From the NCBI GenBank assembly GCA_027924585.1, contig BSBM01000151.1, positions 13,166,001 through 13,230,000 on the forward strand: a stretch of DNA of 64,000 bases. Direction: 5' to 3'. Under the pieces are notes generated by a model that did not search any database, was not told the DNA's origin, and saw only the letters and a program-made list of their open reading frames with translations. Numbering within the stretch: position 1 is the first letter of the stretch; every line of letters starts with the position of its first letter. This DNA comes from Larix kaempferi (lineage: Eukaryota > Streptophyta > Pinopsida > Pinales > Pinaceae). Of the stretch, positions 1 to 11,404 are shown piece after piece. A program made the position numbers and the translations under genes.

Positions 1-1720
1 AAACATGTACGTTTGACCATCATCTATCCTAACTTCCAATAGTAGCTCCTAAATTTAATGAAGAGAAGCACTATGTTGGAGGTTAGTTCCAACAATTTGG
101 TTGGTAAACTGTGAAATGGTTTGATGTTTATGTTGTCTTATCTATAGTGTTTCCTTCCATATCATCCATGTGAACTTGAAGGCATGTTATGTCTTCTCTA
201 TGGTGATGCATCCCACATTTGCAAGCTACTTTTACCACATTGCAAAATCTACCTAACTTCACCTAAAAACATGTATGTTTGACCATCATCTATCCTAAGT
301 TAGGAGATGCGATTCACCTAAAACATGTATGTTTGACCATCATCTATACTAAATTCCAATAGTAGCTCCTAACTTTAATGAAGAGAAGCACTATGTTTGA
401 GGTTAGTTCCAACAACTTGGTTGGTAAACTGTGAAATGGTTTGATGTTTATGTTGTCTTCTCTATGGTGATACCTCCCATATCATCCATGTGAACTTGAA
501 GGCCCGTGTTTTCTTCTCTATGGTGACGCCTCCCACATTTGCAGGCTGCTTTTACCACATTTGCAGGTTACTTTTACCACATTGCAAAATCTACCTAACT
601 TCACCTTAAAACATGTACATTTGACCATCATCTATCCTAAGTTAGGAGATGTAATTCACCTAAAACATGTACGTTTGACCATCATCTATGCTAACTTCCA
701 ATAGTGGATCCTAACTTTAATGAACATAAGCACTCTGTTTGAGGTTAGTTCCAACAATTTGGTTAGTAAACAATGAAATGGTTTGATGTTTATGTTGTCT
801 TCTCTATGGTGATGCCTCCCATATCATCCATGTGAACTTGAATGCATGTGTTGTCTTCTCTATGGTGATGCCTCCCATATTTGCAGACTGCTTTTACCAC
901 ATTTGTGGGCTACTTTTACCACATTGAAAAATCTACCAACTTCACCTAAAAACATGTAAGTTTGACCATCATCTATCCTAACTTCCAATAGTAGCTCCTA
1001 ACTTTAATGAAGAGAAGCACTCTGTTTGAGGTTACTTCCAGCAATTTGGTTGGTAAACTGTGAAATGGCTTGATGTTTATTTTGTCTTCTCTATGGTTAT
1101 GCCTTCCATATCATCCATGTGAACTTGAAGGCATGTGTTTTCTGCTCTATGGTGATGCCTACCACATTTGTAGACTGCTTTTACCACATTTGCAGGCTAC
1201 TTTTACCACATTGCAAAATCTACCTCACTTCACCTAAAAACATGTACGTTTGACCATCATCTATCCTAAGTTAGGAGATGAAATTAACCTAAAACATGTA
1301 GGTTTGACTATCATATATCCTAACTTCCAATAGTAGCTCCTAACTTTAATGAGCAAACAATGGTCAAACATCCATGTTTTAGGTGAATTGCATCTCCTAA
1401 TTGGCAAACAATGTGCTAGGATGAACTATGAAGTTAGGATAGATGATGGTCAAACGTACATGTTTTAGCCTGTTTGGATGATCAGAATTAGTAAACAACA
1501 TGCGTATTGAAGAGAAGCACTCTGTTTGAGGTTAGTTCCAGCAATTTGGTTAGTAAACTGTGAAATGGTTTGATGTTTATGTTGTCTTCTCTATGGTGAT
1601 ACCTCCCATATCATCCATGTGAACTTGAAGACCTGTGATGTCTTCTCTATGGTGATGCATCCCACATTTGCAGGCTGCTTTTACCACATTTGTAGGCTAC
1701 TTTTACCACATTTGCTTAGT
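1..1720. repeat. Degenerate array of ~280-340 bp repeats
   Basis: At least five diverged copies of one unit lie head to tail. Anchors are the motif near TGAAGAGAAGCAC at about 59, 379, 719 (variant), 1000 and 1508, and the motif ACATGTACGTTTGACCATC at about 4, 325, 665, 950 and 1240. Inside each unit a shorter phrase (TCTTCTCTATGGTGATGCC) recurs two or three times, so the unit is itself built from smaller duplications. Around 1350-1470 pieces of the same unit appear in inverted orientation. No coding frame is conserved between units. It looks like a local satellite-like expansion of unknown origin. Confidence 0.85.
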
Positions 1721-2784
1721 TTTGGTTCTATTTTGTGATTAAATAAAATTTGTAAATGTAATGAGATATTTATTTTCCTTAATGAATTGTCAACCACTGG
1801 AATATAAAGGCATGCATTTGGAATGTGAACAATTAGGGTAGTTGTAAAACCAAAATGTAAGGAGTACAAGTATAAATATGAAATTTGTGAATGAGAAAAG
1901 ACCCTTTGACTATTGATTTCAGTTGTGTAGTGTATATAGTTGTTGATTCCAAAGTTTTGTGAATGTGTATGGAGGCCCAAAATCTTGTCCAATCTATTTA
2001 TTAAATAGTGTAGATTTGTTGTTATTGTATTTATGCATGTTTTCAATTGAATTGTAAGATTGTGTGATTATTCTAAATGGTTTATTATTATGATGTATTT
2101 ATGATTGTGTTTCAATTGAATTACTGGTGATTTTTTATTTGATGTTATAATTGGATTCGTCTACAATAATTGTGGAAAAAGTATGCTTTATATGTGTGAT
2201 ATTGCAGGGGGTGGTGACATTGTTGCATCAATCTTCCAAGTGAACTTACAAGGACTTGTTAAAACAAACACAAAAATTCACAAGATTTTTAAATTGAAAT
2301 CCCAATATTTTACAATCCTTTTAGCTATTTTTTACAAGACCTCTGGTTTTGAGGTGACTTAGTTTAGAAGTTTATGGAATTGAATATCCAAGCTTTGATG
2401 AAGCTTTGTTGCTTCTTTCATAGTTTCCCTGTTAAGATTCTTTCTAAATATTTGGGATTGGCTTATCGTGAAATGGTAAAATCACCATACATGGATATTC
2501 TTTGATAACCACATATGTAGGCTGCTTTTACCCCATACAAACTCAAGGAAAAAATCCTATGAAATTAGTCCATTTTCTGTGCACATCTTAAAGTTTAGAA
2601 CAATGTGAATTCTCTATTTCTCTAAAAAGTTTGTCTTTTTAGGATCTCTCCATTAATCTCTAAATTCAAATGTATTCCAATGTGCAAAATATCATATCAA
2701 CAGAAGAAACTGAACATTTAGCTTTCATCTATAATGGAATGTTCACCTCTATAGTCATTCCTCTTCTTGTTGCTCCTGCATTTT
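1721..2784. other. AT-rich spacer, nothing recognised
   Basis: The stretch has no frame with recognisable protein similarity and no clear repeat. A 121-codon minus-strand frame at 1681-2046 overlaps its start but has biased AT-rich composition and no domain. Confidence 0.5.
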
Positions 2785-2910
2785 GGTTGGTAAACTGTAC
2801 AATTATATTCTTGGTTTGATGTTTATGTTGCCTTCTCTTTGGTGATGCCTCCCATATCATCCATGTGAAGGCCTGTGTTTTCTTCTCTATGGTGATGTCT
2901 CCCATAAATG
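2785..2910. repeat. Isolated fragment of the 1-1720 repeat unit
   Basis: The phrases TTGGTTGGTAAACTGT, TTTGATGTTTATGTTG and CTCCCATATCATCCATGTGAA appear in the same order as in the array at 1-1720. This is a dispersed, truncated copy about 1 kb away. Confidence 0.8.
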
Positions 2911-3774
2911 TGCAAGCAATTAGTTCATGTAACAATCAAGACATCATAAATATCATAGACCGTGCCACAATCTAGTGTACATGCAAGGGATTCTATAAGT
3001 TATTCCTATACCTGATTTATGGATCTCTATGTCTTGTTTCTATAATTTCTCATGTTTGGAATGTGAATCCTAAGGTTTTGGGTCTACAACTTACATCTTT
3101 TTTGAAATGTGAATTGTAAGTATTTGGGCCTATCATTTACATCACATTTCACAATAATATACAAGAAAGACAATGAGAAGGGTCCCAACATTTTTGCAAT
3201 TATCTGGACTAGATTGCTCATACTATGCATAAATACATATCAAAAAATTCTTAATAGACCAAACACTGGAATGTTTTAGTTGAATCTTTAAACTTTTTGA
3301 AAGAAATACATGTTTTACTGTTGATTTGTGGTTGAGGTTGACCCATAATTCTTTGTCACTACTCTATGAAGGTCAAACAGGGCTTGAAATTGTATTAACC
3401 ACCCAGAACAGTCCTTAACCATGGCCAAATGTGCCCAGAAACAACCCATATTTGCCTCTCATGTTGATTAGGGTGCTCATTCCTACTGTTTATTGCCTCG
3501 GGACTGCCTAAGAGTGCCCAGATTACGAGAATGATAGTTGTTAGTGCTGATTTGAGGTCCGAATGTACCCATTTTCCCATAATTGAAACTTTTAGGGTTG
3601 TTTATGAGGTATGAACAATGCACAGGTTCTTTTTTGTTCTCATACCAACAACTTAAGCCCTAATTGAATCAGTAGTAGGATCAATTACTATGAGTAACTT
3701 GGGGTGAAATCACAACAACTAAAGATTGAAGTTAGAACTCCTTTATACTGTAGTTAAATATCTGATGCATCAAT
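2911..3774. other. Spacer, nothing recognised
   Basis: I see no coding similarity, tandem repeat or RNA gene here. The short minus-strand frame 3395-3580 has no recognisable motif. Confidence 0.5.
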
Positions 3775-4805
3775 AACAAAAGTAGTAATTGAACAAATTA
3801 CACCATTCCTAACTTAATTCATCATCCTCCATGAACTTCCATTGTCCACATCATTTTCAAACCCACTAATATCAGTGCTTCACTGGACTTCTCCTCACAC
3901 ATTGTTCCTCGATTACCTTCTATCAGAGTTACCTGTTTTTCCAATAATCATCTCTTGTCTAGAATTGTGAACTAGACCATATTAATCCAAGCACTGAAAT
4001 TTCCTATTTTATGTGGAAAATCTCATTTTGCAGGAATGAAATTTCATATTCTCTTCCATTGCTAGGGTATACTCAACATTTTAAGACAAAAATCTAACAT
4101 GCAAAGGTCAATAACAAAAGATGCAATTGACAACATATTAAACACCAGTCCAAGTTTGTTCATCATCCTCCATACATATGAATTTTCATATTGTATTTTC
4201 AAACCAATTAATATCAGTACTTCACTAAACTGTTCCTCACACATTGTTCTGTTGTTCCATTAATCACTCACTTGTCTACCAACCAGCTCAAAAATTTGTA
4301 ACATAAGTTAGTCTTCCCCATTCATTATTATAACATCCAAATTACGCGAACATGCAATGTTGTTTCAATTCAAAGCTATGCTTTTTCAAAATTGTAATGC
4401 ATGCAACTCACCATTTATCTAGAAAAAATTTAAATTGATGTGCAAGTTTCAACCCAAAAAAAACACTTGACATTTTGGAACACATTGCAATCCATCACTC
4501 CATCCAGGAATCCGCTCTAAATTGTTATTACTATTTTCCATACAATGTTGGGTGCCAATTCTGGTTCTACCATAATCCACATCAAAAAAAAAAGTAGTAG
4601 TTAACAACATTTAACACACCACCCCCAACTTTATACATCATCCTCCATGCATTTGCAATTTCCTACCATATTTTCAAACCCATTAATATCAGTACTTCAC
4701 TGAACTTATGCTCCTAGCACATTGTTTGCTCATTACCTTCTATCAAAGTTCCCTGTTTTTCCATTAATTGTCTCTTGTCCAGAACATCATGTGAAACCAG
4801 CTACA
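3775..4805. repeat. Three diverged copies of a ~200-bp unit
   Basis: Copies lie at about 3775-3970, 4110-4290 and 4588-4805. Shared landmarks in each are TTCATCATCCTCCAT (or a close variant), then TTTTCAAACC(A/C)A(C/T)TAATATCAGT, then CTTCAC(T)GAACT, then CACATTGTT. The first and third also share a downstream ACCTTCTATC...TGTTTTTCC phrase. There is no coding pattern. Spacing is unequal, so this is a set of direct repeats rather than a tandem array. Confidence 0.7.
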
Positions 4806-5682
4806 CAACTAAAACAGTTAAATATCAATTGACAGAGACATTTAGAACATAAGGGATTGAAATCATCTACATTTGAAAAAAGCATGCAAACAATTCAATT
4901 TAATGTGAATAAATGTAGCTTTCTGAGGTTGTCTAATAAAAGCATAGTGCTTGTTTATACAAAGACAAACCACTAGAAAAACCACATGATAAAGAGAAGA
5001 CAAACACCCAAGGGGACTATCAAAAATTCTCCAGACCTAAAGCTAAATGACTGGCACTTATCATTGTATGAGACTAGAAAAGCGAAGCAAAAAGACAAGC
5101 TCAAATTTCAAATTGTAAACAATGAAAATTTACTTCTGTTATTTCAGTCACTAGACTGTTTCTTCCAATCTCTTAAGAAATCCCTCAAACTTATCGAAGA
5201 CTTAATAGAAATTGTCTTGGCATATCTTTCAACATGGTTCTCAAAGGTAGAGAATTTCGCATTTTAGGAATTTTATGTTCATATTGTTGTGGCTAAATAT
5301 GACCTATATGTTGTTTCCTTCTTAATAAAACTACATTTTATGATGGTATTTTATAACTTCAAACACCAACAATGTCATATATTTATTAAGAGGTAGGAAC
5401 AAATCAATCATGATGAAATATAGTGGTTCCATGCCAAATAATGGGGGATTTTTTACCCATACTAGCAGTGTTTCATAATTAAGAAGAATAGACTCTTCCA
5501 ATGTAGCAAGAACAAAGAAACGCATTCTCATAAACAAATTAGTGCATTGATAGTAGGTATCTGTGGAGCGGTTATTGCTCTTGATTTCCTACTTCATTGT
5601 CTTGTCTCATTATATTTTCTTTTAATATAATGTGCTATTTTATTAATTTAATATCATTTTTCTCATGCAGGATGCACTTCTA
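4806..5682. other. Spacer with one short unsupported frame
   Basis: A 93-codon plus-strand frame at 4986-5267 begins with a basic stretch and ends hydrophobic, but resembles no family I know and lacks support as a gene. The remainder is AT-rich. Confidence 0.4.
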
Positions 5683-6180
5683 GTTTCTATACTCTTGAGG
5701 AGCTTTTCTCTAATCTCATTCAGCATCAAGTTAGGTGAATTAATTCCTTGATACCAATCCCATTCAAAGGTTGTCTCAACCCCTCTTAAATGTGAGTCCG
5801 ATTCGGGGTAAAGCGAAATACATGAAATACTCCTAGAAGAAAATGTCATATGTGTCTACTGCCATAAGAAGGGCCATCCCTTCAAGTTTTCCCTTGCTCA
5901 TCTTCAGAGAATTGAAGAGCGTCCAAGATCCACAGTAGGAACTGAAGACTTTTTATAATAATTCTGGATCTGTTCATAGTGAAAATTTGGCAATACACTC
6001 TGCATTTTGGTCCTCTTCTTCTCAACAGGAGTGGATCACTGATTCTGGTGCTTACCAACACATGAATAAACATGAAAACCTTCTCTCTAATGAGAGACAA
6101 CGGTAGAGTGGAGAGAAAGTGATTACTAGTGGCAATTTGGCTATACAGGTTGGAGGATGTGATGATGCCATCATTGATGC
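5683..6180 (+). pseudogene. Copia gag zinc knuckle to protease remnant
   Basis: A decayed Ty1/copia fragment. Near 5848-5890 the translation gives CVYCHKKGHPFKF, a CX2CX4HX4C knuckle in which the last cysteine is replaced by F. Near 6027-6065 it gives QEWITDSGAYQHM, the retropepsin active-site region (DSG) that follows gag in Copia polyproteins. Stops and frame changes lie between and after these motifs, and no integrase follows. The fragment is much older than the Copia at 57772-63949 and comes from a different lineage by sequence. Confidence 0.8.
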
Positions 6181-7369
6181 AGAGTAAGAAAGGCCATGAG
6201 TTGGCCTAGGACCTTCAATAGATGCCTATTGTGGTAGTCTAATGGCCTTTATAATTTCTCTTGAGCTTTAACTTTTACATTCTTACTAGAATTAAGTATG
6301 TCTCCTTCCTGCATCATTTGATTGAGTAAACATAACTTTGATGGTGATGTGTCAGTGAAAGAGCATATCTACTTTAAACACTCATGACATCAACTCTTTT
6401 ACTAGATAAGAACCGCAGGTGGCTAACTTGAGTGTTGGTTATATTAGATGTTTCAAAATGGCTAAACAATAACGTGTTTAATGAGGCATTACATATATAA
6501 CCAGAAATAAATAAACAAAGATGAGGATAGTGTAATTTTATTAATGTCCAACAAATGATAAAAAAAGTAGGACAATGAGACTAAAAGGGTACGTCTAGTG
6601 TAGGTACAAACTACAAAGTGAGTGTGAAAACAACTCCTAGATTGAAACTTGAAGTGAAAAGATAAAGGACTAAGTGTCAAGATAAAGGCTAAATGTCTAT
6701 CTAAGAAAATATATAAAATAAGGTGCTAATACAAGAAAGTTTATATGAACTAATGAGTCTCGGTGCTTAATAGAAGAGAGGATGTCAAGGTTGACTGGTA
6801 GTGGAGATGGATGCCAAGGATGATGCAATTTTTTTGTGATATTTCTCGTAGCTTGATTGTTGAGTGTGCATTTAACTCAAATTATTTGAGATAATTATAT
6901 TTTGCATCCTGTTCTTACTTTTTAAAGGTCATCCTAATTTTATCAATATTGATTATAAAAATATATGCTATTGTCATTTCTATGTTTTTCAAGATGAAAT
7001 TGTAACCAACCAAATTTTCATCCTTTAGCTGACACTAAAGAATATCCTTGCCCTATATTTTCTGAATTACAACTATTTGTATTTATGTATAATTAAGCTT
7101 TGAAAATTAGCATCCAATTTTACTTTTATATGTGCAAATATATTGAAAATGAGATAATATTATTGCATACATGAAGGATCACCACAGTAGAAAGAGAATT
7201 GGCTAGTTATATTTTCAGCATATTTGCATGGATCAATTATGTTACAACCATGCCTCTAAATAAATGAAAACTTTATTATCTAGAGAAGCTTCTTGCATTA
7301 TCTATTGCAATGCTGAAATCCTTGTTATGTTTATGTGTTTTTATCTTGTATCCATGATTTTTTTAATAT
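6181..7369. other. AT-rich spacer, nothing recognised
   Basis: No coding similarity or repeat family seen. The part just before 7370 could be intron sequence of the BTAF1-like fragment that follows, but I found no upstream exon. Confidence 0.4.
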
Positions 7370-7691
7370 ATGGTTTTGACAAATCTGCTTATTTTATTAC
7401 ATGTCGTGCGTTCCATTGTGCCTCTACTTGTACAGCCTTTGCAAATGAAATTGCTTACACTGCTTCCTGGCATATTTGGCTATGTACACCATTGCCATGT
7501 TGTTGTCAGATTGGCAGCCTCAAGATGCATTACAAGTATGGAAAAAACATTAACAGTGCATGTTATGGCAGCAGTAATGGAAAAGGCCATTCGTATGTTT
7601 GAGGATTCATCATCTATTCAAGCAAGACAAGGTGCATGCATGCTTGTTGCACCGAGTGAAAGGTGGTGCTCTACAACCTAGTATGGGGGAG

Positions 7692-7975
7692 ATGTTGTAA
7701 CGTGATGTAACTATGTAATATTTGTAACAAAATAATTAAAAAAATTCATGTCGGCTCATAAAATAAAAAATTATGGAAAGTATTTAAAAAAAATTATGGG
7801 GAGATGTTGTAACATGATGTAACGTTTGTAACAAAATAATTAAAAAAATTCATATCGGCTCATAAAATAAAAAAATTATGGAAAGTATTTAAAAAAATCC
7901 ATGTTGGTTAATATAATAAAATATTATGAAAAGTAATTAAAAAATAGATGTTCGTTTATAAAATAAAAACTTAAA
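7692..7975. repeat. AT-rich tandem repeat, ~100-bp unit
   Basis: Two good copies begin at about 7691 and 7801, each with GAGATGTTGTAACRTGATGTAAC, TTTGTAACAAAATAATT, CGGCTCATAAAATAAAAAA and TTATGGAAAGTATTTAAAAAAA. A third, more diverged partial copy runs from about 7897 to 7975. It lies wholly within the insertion in the BTAF1 fragment. Confidence 0.8.
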
Positions 7976-7979
7976 ACTT

Positions 7980-8090
7980 AAACCCGGATTCTATCAATCA
8001 AGAGAGATCAAATTTCTTGAGTTTAAATTTAAAAAAAGAAATACACCTCAAGAAATTGGATCCCTCTCGGTGCTTGATAGATACAGGTTT
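7980..8090. other. Long imperfect hairpin
   Basis: The arm 7980-8021 pairs with 8047-8090 around a 25-nt AT-rich loop. The best-matched parts are AAACC..(G/T)AT and ATCTATCAAG near the base, and GAGRGATC(A/C)AATTTCTTGAG near the loop. Arm length is about 42-44 nt with a few mismatches and one small bulge. It could be the terminal foldback of a small transposon or a hairpin RNA precursor. Confidence 0.6.
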
Positions 8091-8250
8091 AAGATGGATC
8101 TATGCTGGTTACTTCATTGGTTGAGGAATTAGGAATAAAGCTAGTGGCATATGATCCCTTGCTTGTTATTCCTCTTCTGGGATGTTTGAGTGACAATGAT
8201 CCCACTGTGAGACAGAGTGTAACACATAGCTTTACTGCTCTAGTTCCACT

Positions 8251-8855
8251 TCTTTTTATAATCACATGTCACAAAAGCTCAAAGAATGATATATTGATTA
8301 GGCTCCAAGAAGAGGAAACTCCAAAATATCCAACCATGAATTACAATGAGAGGCTTGCTCTTCATATAGCTTTGCATGGGGAATTATGCCCTTAGCCAAG
8401 TGTATGGGCATAATCTAGGGATTATGTCACCCAAGGGGTGTGCCTACCAGTGATCTAGGAGTTCTTCCACCTAGGGAAATGCACCCACCATGAAACAAGG
8501 AGGTTTGTCTCCTAGGGAGGTGCACCTACCTCCTTGTGTATATTAGTCTCCTAAATTACCAAAATGAAACCTAGGCCTCTATCAATCTGAAAGGGACGCC
8601 TGGTTCTAATGCTTATTGTTGTTGATATATCACTCAAGAAGCTACTGATTTAGGTAGATCATCCTTCAAATGCAAAGGTGTTGTTATCGTTCTTATTGAC
8701 CATGAGTTTGCAATGCCTTATCGCCTAAGAATCAAACCTTCCTATCACTGGTATTGCAGTTATATCAAATTTGGTAGAGTGAGCTTACTTGGGCTGCAAT
8801 TGTCATCTCAAAACAGTAGGCTTGGAGAAGTTAGCAACATGGGATGGTACAAGTA
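8251..8855. other. Spacer with short internal repeats
   Basis: Between about 8396 and 8540 the phrase CTAGG(G/A)A..TG(C)ACC(C/T)A is repeated loosely (CACCCAAGGGGTGTGCCTACC, CACCTAGGGAAATGCACCC, CTCCTAGGGAGGTGCACCTA). No coding similarity is convincing after the HEAT region ends. Confidence 0.4.
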
Positions 8856-9155
8856 TTAATACAACCCTTGAACTATGGATTTAGAATATGAACCTTGCCC
8901 AATTTCAGCCCCCAATTTTTGTCTCTTCACTTTTGCAGCTTCAATGGTTTCTAGATTGGCATTTTCTTGATGAGCAACATCTATAGGCACATCTAGGCAG
9001 GATCTTACATCAAGGCAAGGCATTCTTGTCAAGTGGTACTTCAAACTGTTTATTCCCCCACTCATCTTTTTATTCCCAAAATTGTGTTGCATCTTACCCC
9101 TCCTTAGATCTGTGCAATAGGAACAGACAAAATCCCTCTCTTTTACTATTTTCAT
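8856..9155 (-). pseudogene. BED zinc-finger remnant of a hAT transposase
   Basis: The minus-strand reading has CSYCTDLRRGKM, then GGINSLKYHL, then a further cysteine before a VP.DV motif. This is the pattern of the BED zinc finger (C-x2-C ... H-x-C/H) at the N-terminus of plant hAT-family transposases and their domesticated relatives. It is about 99 codons with no downstream hAT dimerisation domain seen. It is likely a dead fragment of a DNA transposon. Confidence 0.65.
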
Positions 9156-10425
9156 AGTCTTTTTAGTTGTTAGGGTTCTATGAGGAGAAAAACCGACAAC
9201 ACCCCCAAAAGATTATAAAAATTACAGAACAAACTCCAATCTCCATGAAATGTTTTATATGGGGAAGTTAGGTTGAATCGACTCACAGGGGCATGCCTTC
9301 CATTTCAATCTTGGGAAATTTTTCTGCCCAATCAATTAATAATGCCAAGAACCAACTACTGGGCATTTGGTCCTTACATACTTTTATCAAATCTTCAAAA
9401 ATACTTTGGATCCAGCTGCAAAAATTGCAAAAATCACAAACAGCCTTATTCTGCAGAAAACTCCTCTCTGGACAAAAAAGAATGCAAAATAATGAATAAT
9501 GATTTATTTTACCTTTTGTTTTGTTGTTTTCTCTTAAATCCTATGCCTGATGGATATTTTGTTCGAACTTGGTGAGTATTGAGAAACTTGCAGAGTACTT
9601 GCCAGTCTAGTCAAACTCACTGATTATTGGTAATATTGACTGATTCTTACAATTCCAAATAGAATCAACTCCTTTGAGGGCTGAGCCAAGTCGATTTTGT
9701 GGGTATAAAGATTACTTGCCAAGTCTTGTAACAAAAATTACAATTCCAGCAAACCAAATTGGTGTTACTGTGAGCACTTGAAAAAATCTTTACTTAAGTT
9801 GTATGTCTGTTCCCATATGGAGTTTGATCTTCAGAATATGGGAGCTCACTTCCTCTATTGTTCAATACTCTGTAAGATTTTCTGCTCACTAGACTATAGG
9901 CTATAGTTAAGTAGATTGTACAATTTGATTTGGTGAGGGGAGAAAATCTTGTTATTCCCTCACGAGTGAGTTCCATTGTTCAGATTCCAGAAGCATTTTC
10001 ATGTCTGATGTTGCTAATATGAGCTTCAATTTGCTTGAAATTTTTGTGTCGTCTATTTCGGAGCATTGATATTGTTCTACATTTAAAGTTTCAATAAAAA
10101 GATACTGTATGAATATTTTCCAAATTTCTGAAAGAATCATTCTATGTATATGCCTGAATTTCTTGGACAGTAGGACATAAAACAGGTCCTGTGCATAGGG
10201 TGAACTGTGAACAAAGCATCTGAATACACTATCTCACTGGAGTTAAATATTGGTACTAAAAGGAACAAGAAGTTCTTTTTGAATTCTAGAGTGCACTACA
10301 TGCAAAGAATTTTCATTCCTTGAACACCAAGACTAATAATGGTAAAGTGGCATATCCTCATTCTAGACAGGAACTTATTGCTGTCACATATCTGTTCTAA
10401 AACTGCATATGAGGGAAGAGGCCAA
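9156..10425. other. Spacer, nothing recognised
   Basis: Several frames of 60-100 codons exist on both strands, but none shows a motif, and overlapping frames are of equal quality. Confidence 0.4.
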
Positions 10426-10985
10426 TTAAGAAGACTCATCCTTGGCCCTTGCTTCCTTATGACTCATCCAGTGCACAAGGCTCTTAGCTGAAAACATCCC
10501 ACATATGGATTGAGAGACCATATAGTTACAATGCATAATTGTCTTAGCCTCCACGGGCATAATTTTCCAGTGGAGGCCAAGATTGGGCATAATTTCTGAT
10601 TCTATCAGTTTATCAGTTTGTTGATCTAAGTAATTCAAAAAAATTAGTCTCCCAAGACAATTAAAGAAGAACAAGAAGAAAACTCTACTAATTGTAGGGA
10701 GAAAACTACAAATAGAAACTCAAGTAGTAGAAGAAAAAACTGTAAGTAAGAAGAAGAGGCAATTGCTATCATCATTTGATCTATGAATGGAAATATCCAC
10801 CCCAAGAACCCCTTTGATAATGTTCCTCCCTGCCATGTCCATGTTGAGCATATCCTAAAATCATTGCATTCCATGAGACCGTATTTCACTCTGGCACTTG
10901 CTCAAACACTTTATGTCCATCCTCCAAACATCCACATTTAGAATACATGTCTACAAGATGCACTCAGCTTTGCTTGGATATGAAG
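10426..10985 (-). pseudogene. Pentatricopeptide-repeat (PPR) protein remnant
   Basis: On the minus strand from 10966 down to about 10815 the translation reads LVDMYSKCGCLEDGHKVFEQ, then VPE, a stop (TGA where Arg is usual), NTVSWNAMILGYAQHGHGRE. This is a textbook P/L/S-type plant PPR motif pair of the organelle RNA-editing class. The reading then shifts frame. A weaker stretch at 10430-10600 may be the later PLS/E region. PPR proteins bind organelle transcripts, but this copy is too short and broken to function. Confidence 0.75.
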
Positions 10986-11112
10986 GCATCATTAAGGCCA
11001 CTACCATTTGGTATTGAGACCAAAAATTGAAATAGAGAAATTGAAATCAACATTTGAAGAAGCCTTGAAGTCAGAATTAACAAGAAGAGTGCCATTCAAT
11101 GTGTTCTATAAA

Positions 11113-11310
11113 TCAGTGAAAGATTCGCCAAATTTTTACAAAAAATTATAATTCAGTGAAATATTCGCCAAGTTTTTACAATATTTTATAATTCGGTGAA
11201 ATATTCACCAAGATTTTACAATATCTTATAATTTAGTGAAAGATTCGCCAATATTTTACAACATCATATAATAAAATGAAAGATTCGCCAAAAAATTATA
11301 TATACATATT
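11113..11310. repeat. Tandem repeat, ~40-bp unit, five copies
   Basis: The phrase CAGTGAAAGATTCGCCAA or a close variant recurs at about 11113, 11153, 11193, 11234 and 11274, each followed by an AT-rich tail with TTTTACAA(T)AT. The spacing is 40-41 bp. No coding content. Confidence 0.9.
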
Positions 11311-11404
11311 GTATTATTGATAAAATCGCCTTCAAATTTTCCTATATATCAGGGAGATTTGCCCATTTTTTATACATATAAATTGAGGGAAGGTTCTTAA
11401 AATC

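Larger units (their letters stand above)
7649..8101. mobile_element. 453-bp insertion or intron within the BTAF1 fragment
   Basis: The interruption is bracketed by ATGCTTGTT (7640-7648) and ATGCTGGTT (8102-8110), both encoding MLV at the same point of the protein, like a 9-bp target duplication with one mismatch. Inside, GCACCGAG (7649-7656) is matched in inverse by CTCGGTGC (8066-8073). The interior is very AT-rich. A small non-autonomous DNA element fits. The rival reading is a spliceosomal intron 7631-8092 with GT-AG ends in a compatible phase. Confidence 0.5.
7370..8250 (+). pseudogene. BTAF1/MOT1 HEAT-repeat fragment, interrupted
   Basis: The reading at 7385-7648 gives VVRSIVPLL, LLTLLPGIFGYV, VVRLAASRCITSM and SSIQARQGACMLV. 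After a 453-bp interruption it resumes at 8102 with MLVTSLVEELGIKLV, DPLLVIPLLGCLSDND and VRQSVTHSFTALVPLL. This is the HEAT-repeat region just before the SNF2 ATPase domain of BTAF1 (MOT1), which removes TATA-binding protein from DNA. Neither the N-terminal HEAT repeats nor the ATPase domain is in the window, and similarity fades after about 8250. The interruption may be an intron (GT at 7631, AG at 8092) or an insertion. A pseudogene or gene fragment is most likely, though distant exons of a giant-intron gene cannot be excluded. Confidence 0.75.

Noticed and set aside
1681-2046. 121-codon minus-strand frame
   Set aside because: Composition is typical of AT-rich non-coding DNA (many Asn, Ile, Leu, His), it overlaps the repeat array at one end, and it matches no family.
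4986-5267. 93-codon frame as a small gene
   Set aside because: No motif, no promoter or splice evidence, AT-rich surroundings. Possible only by length.
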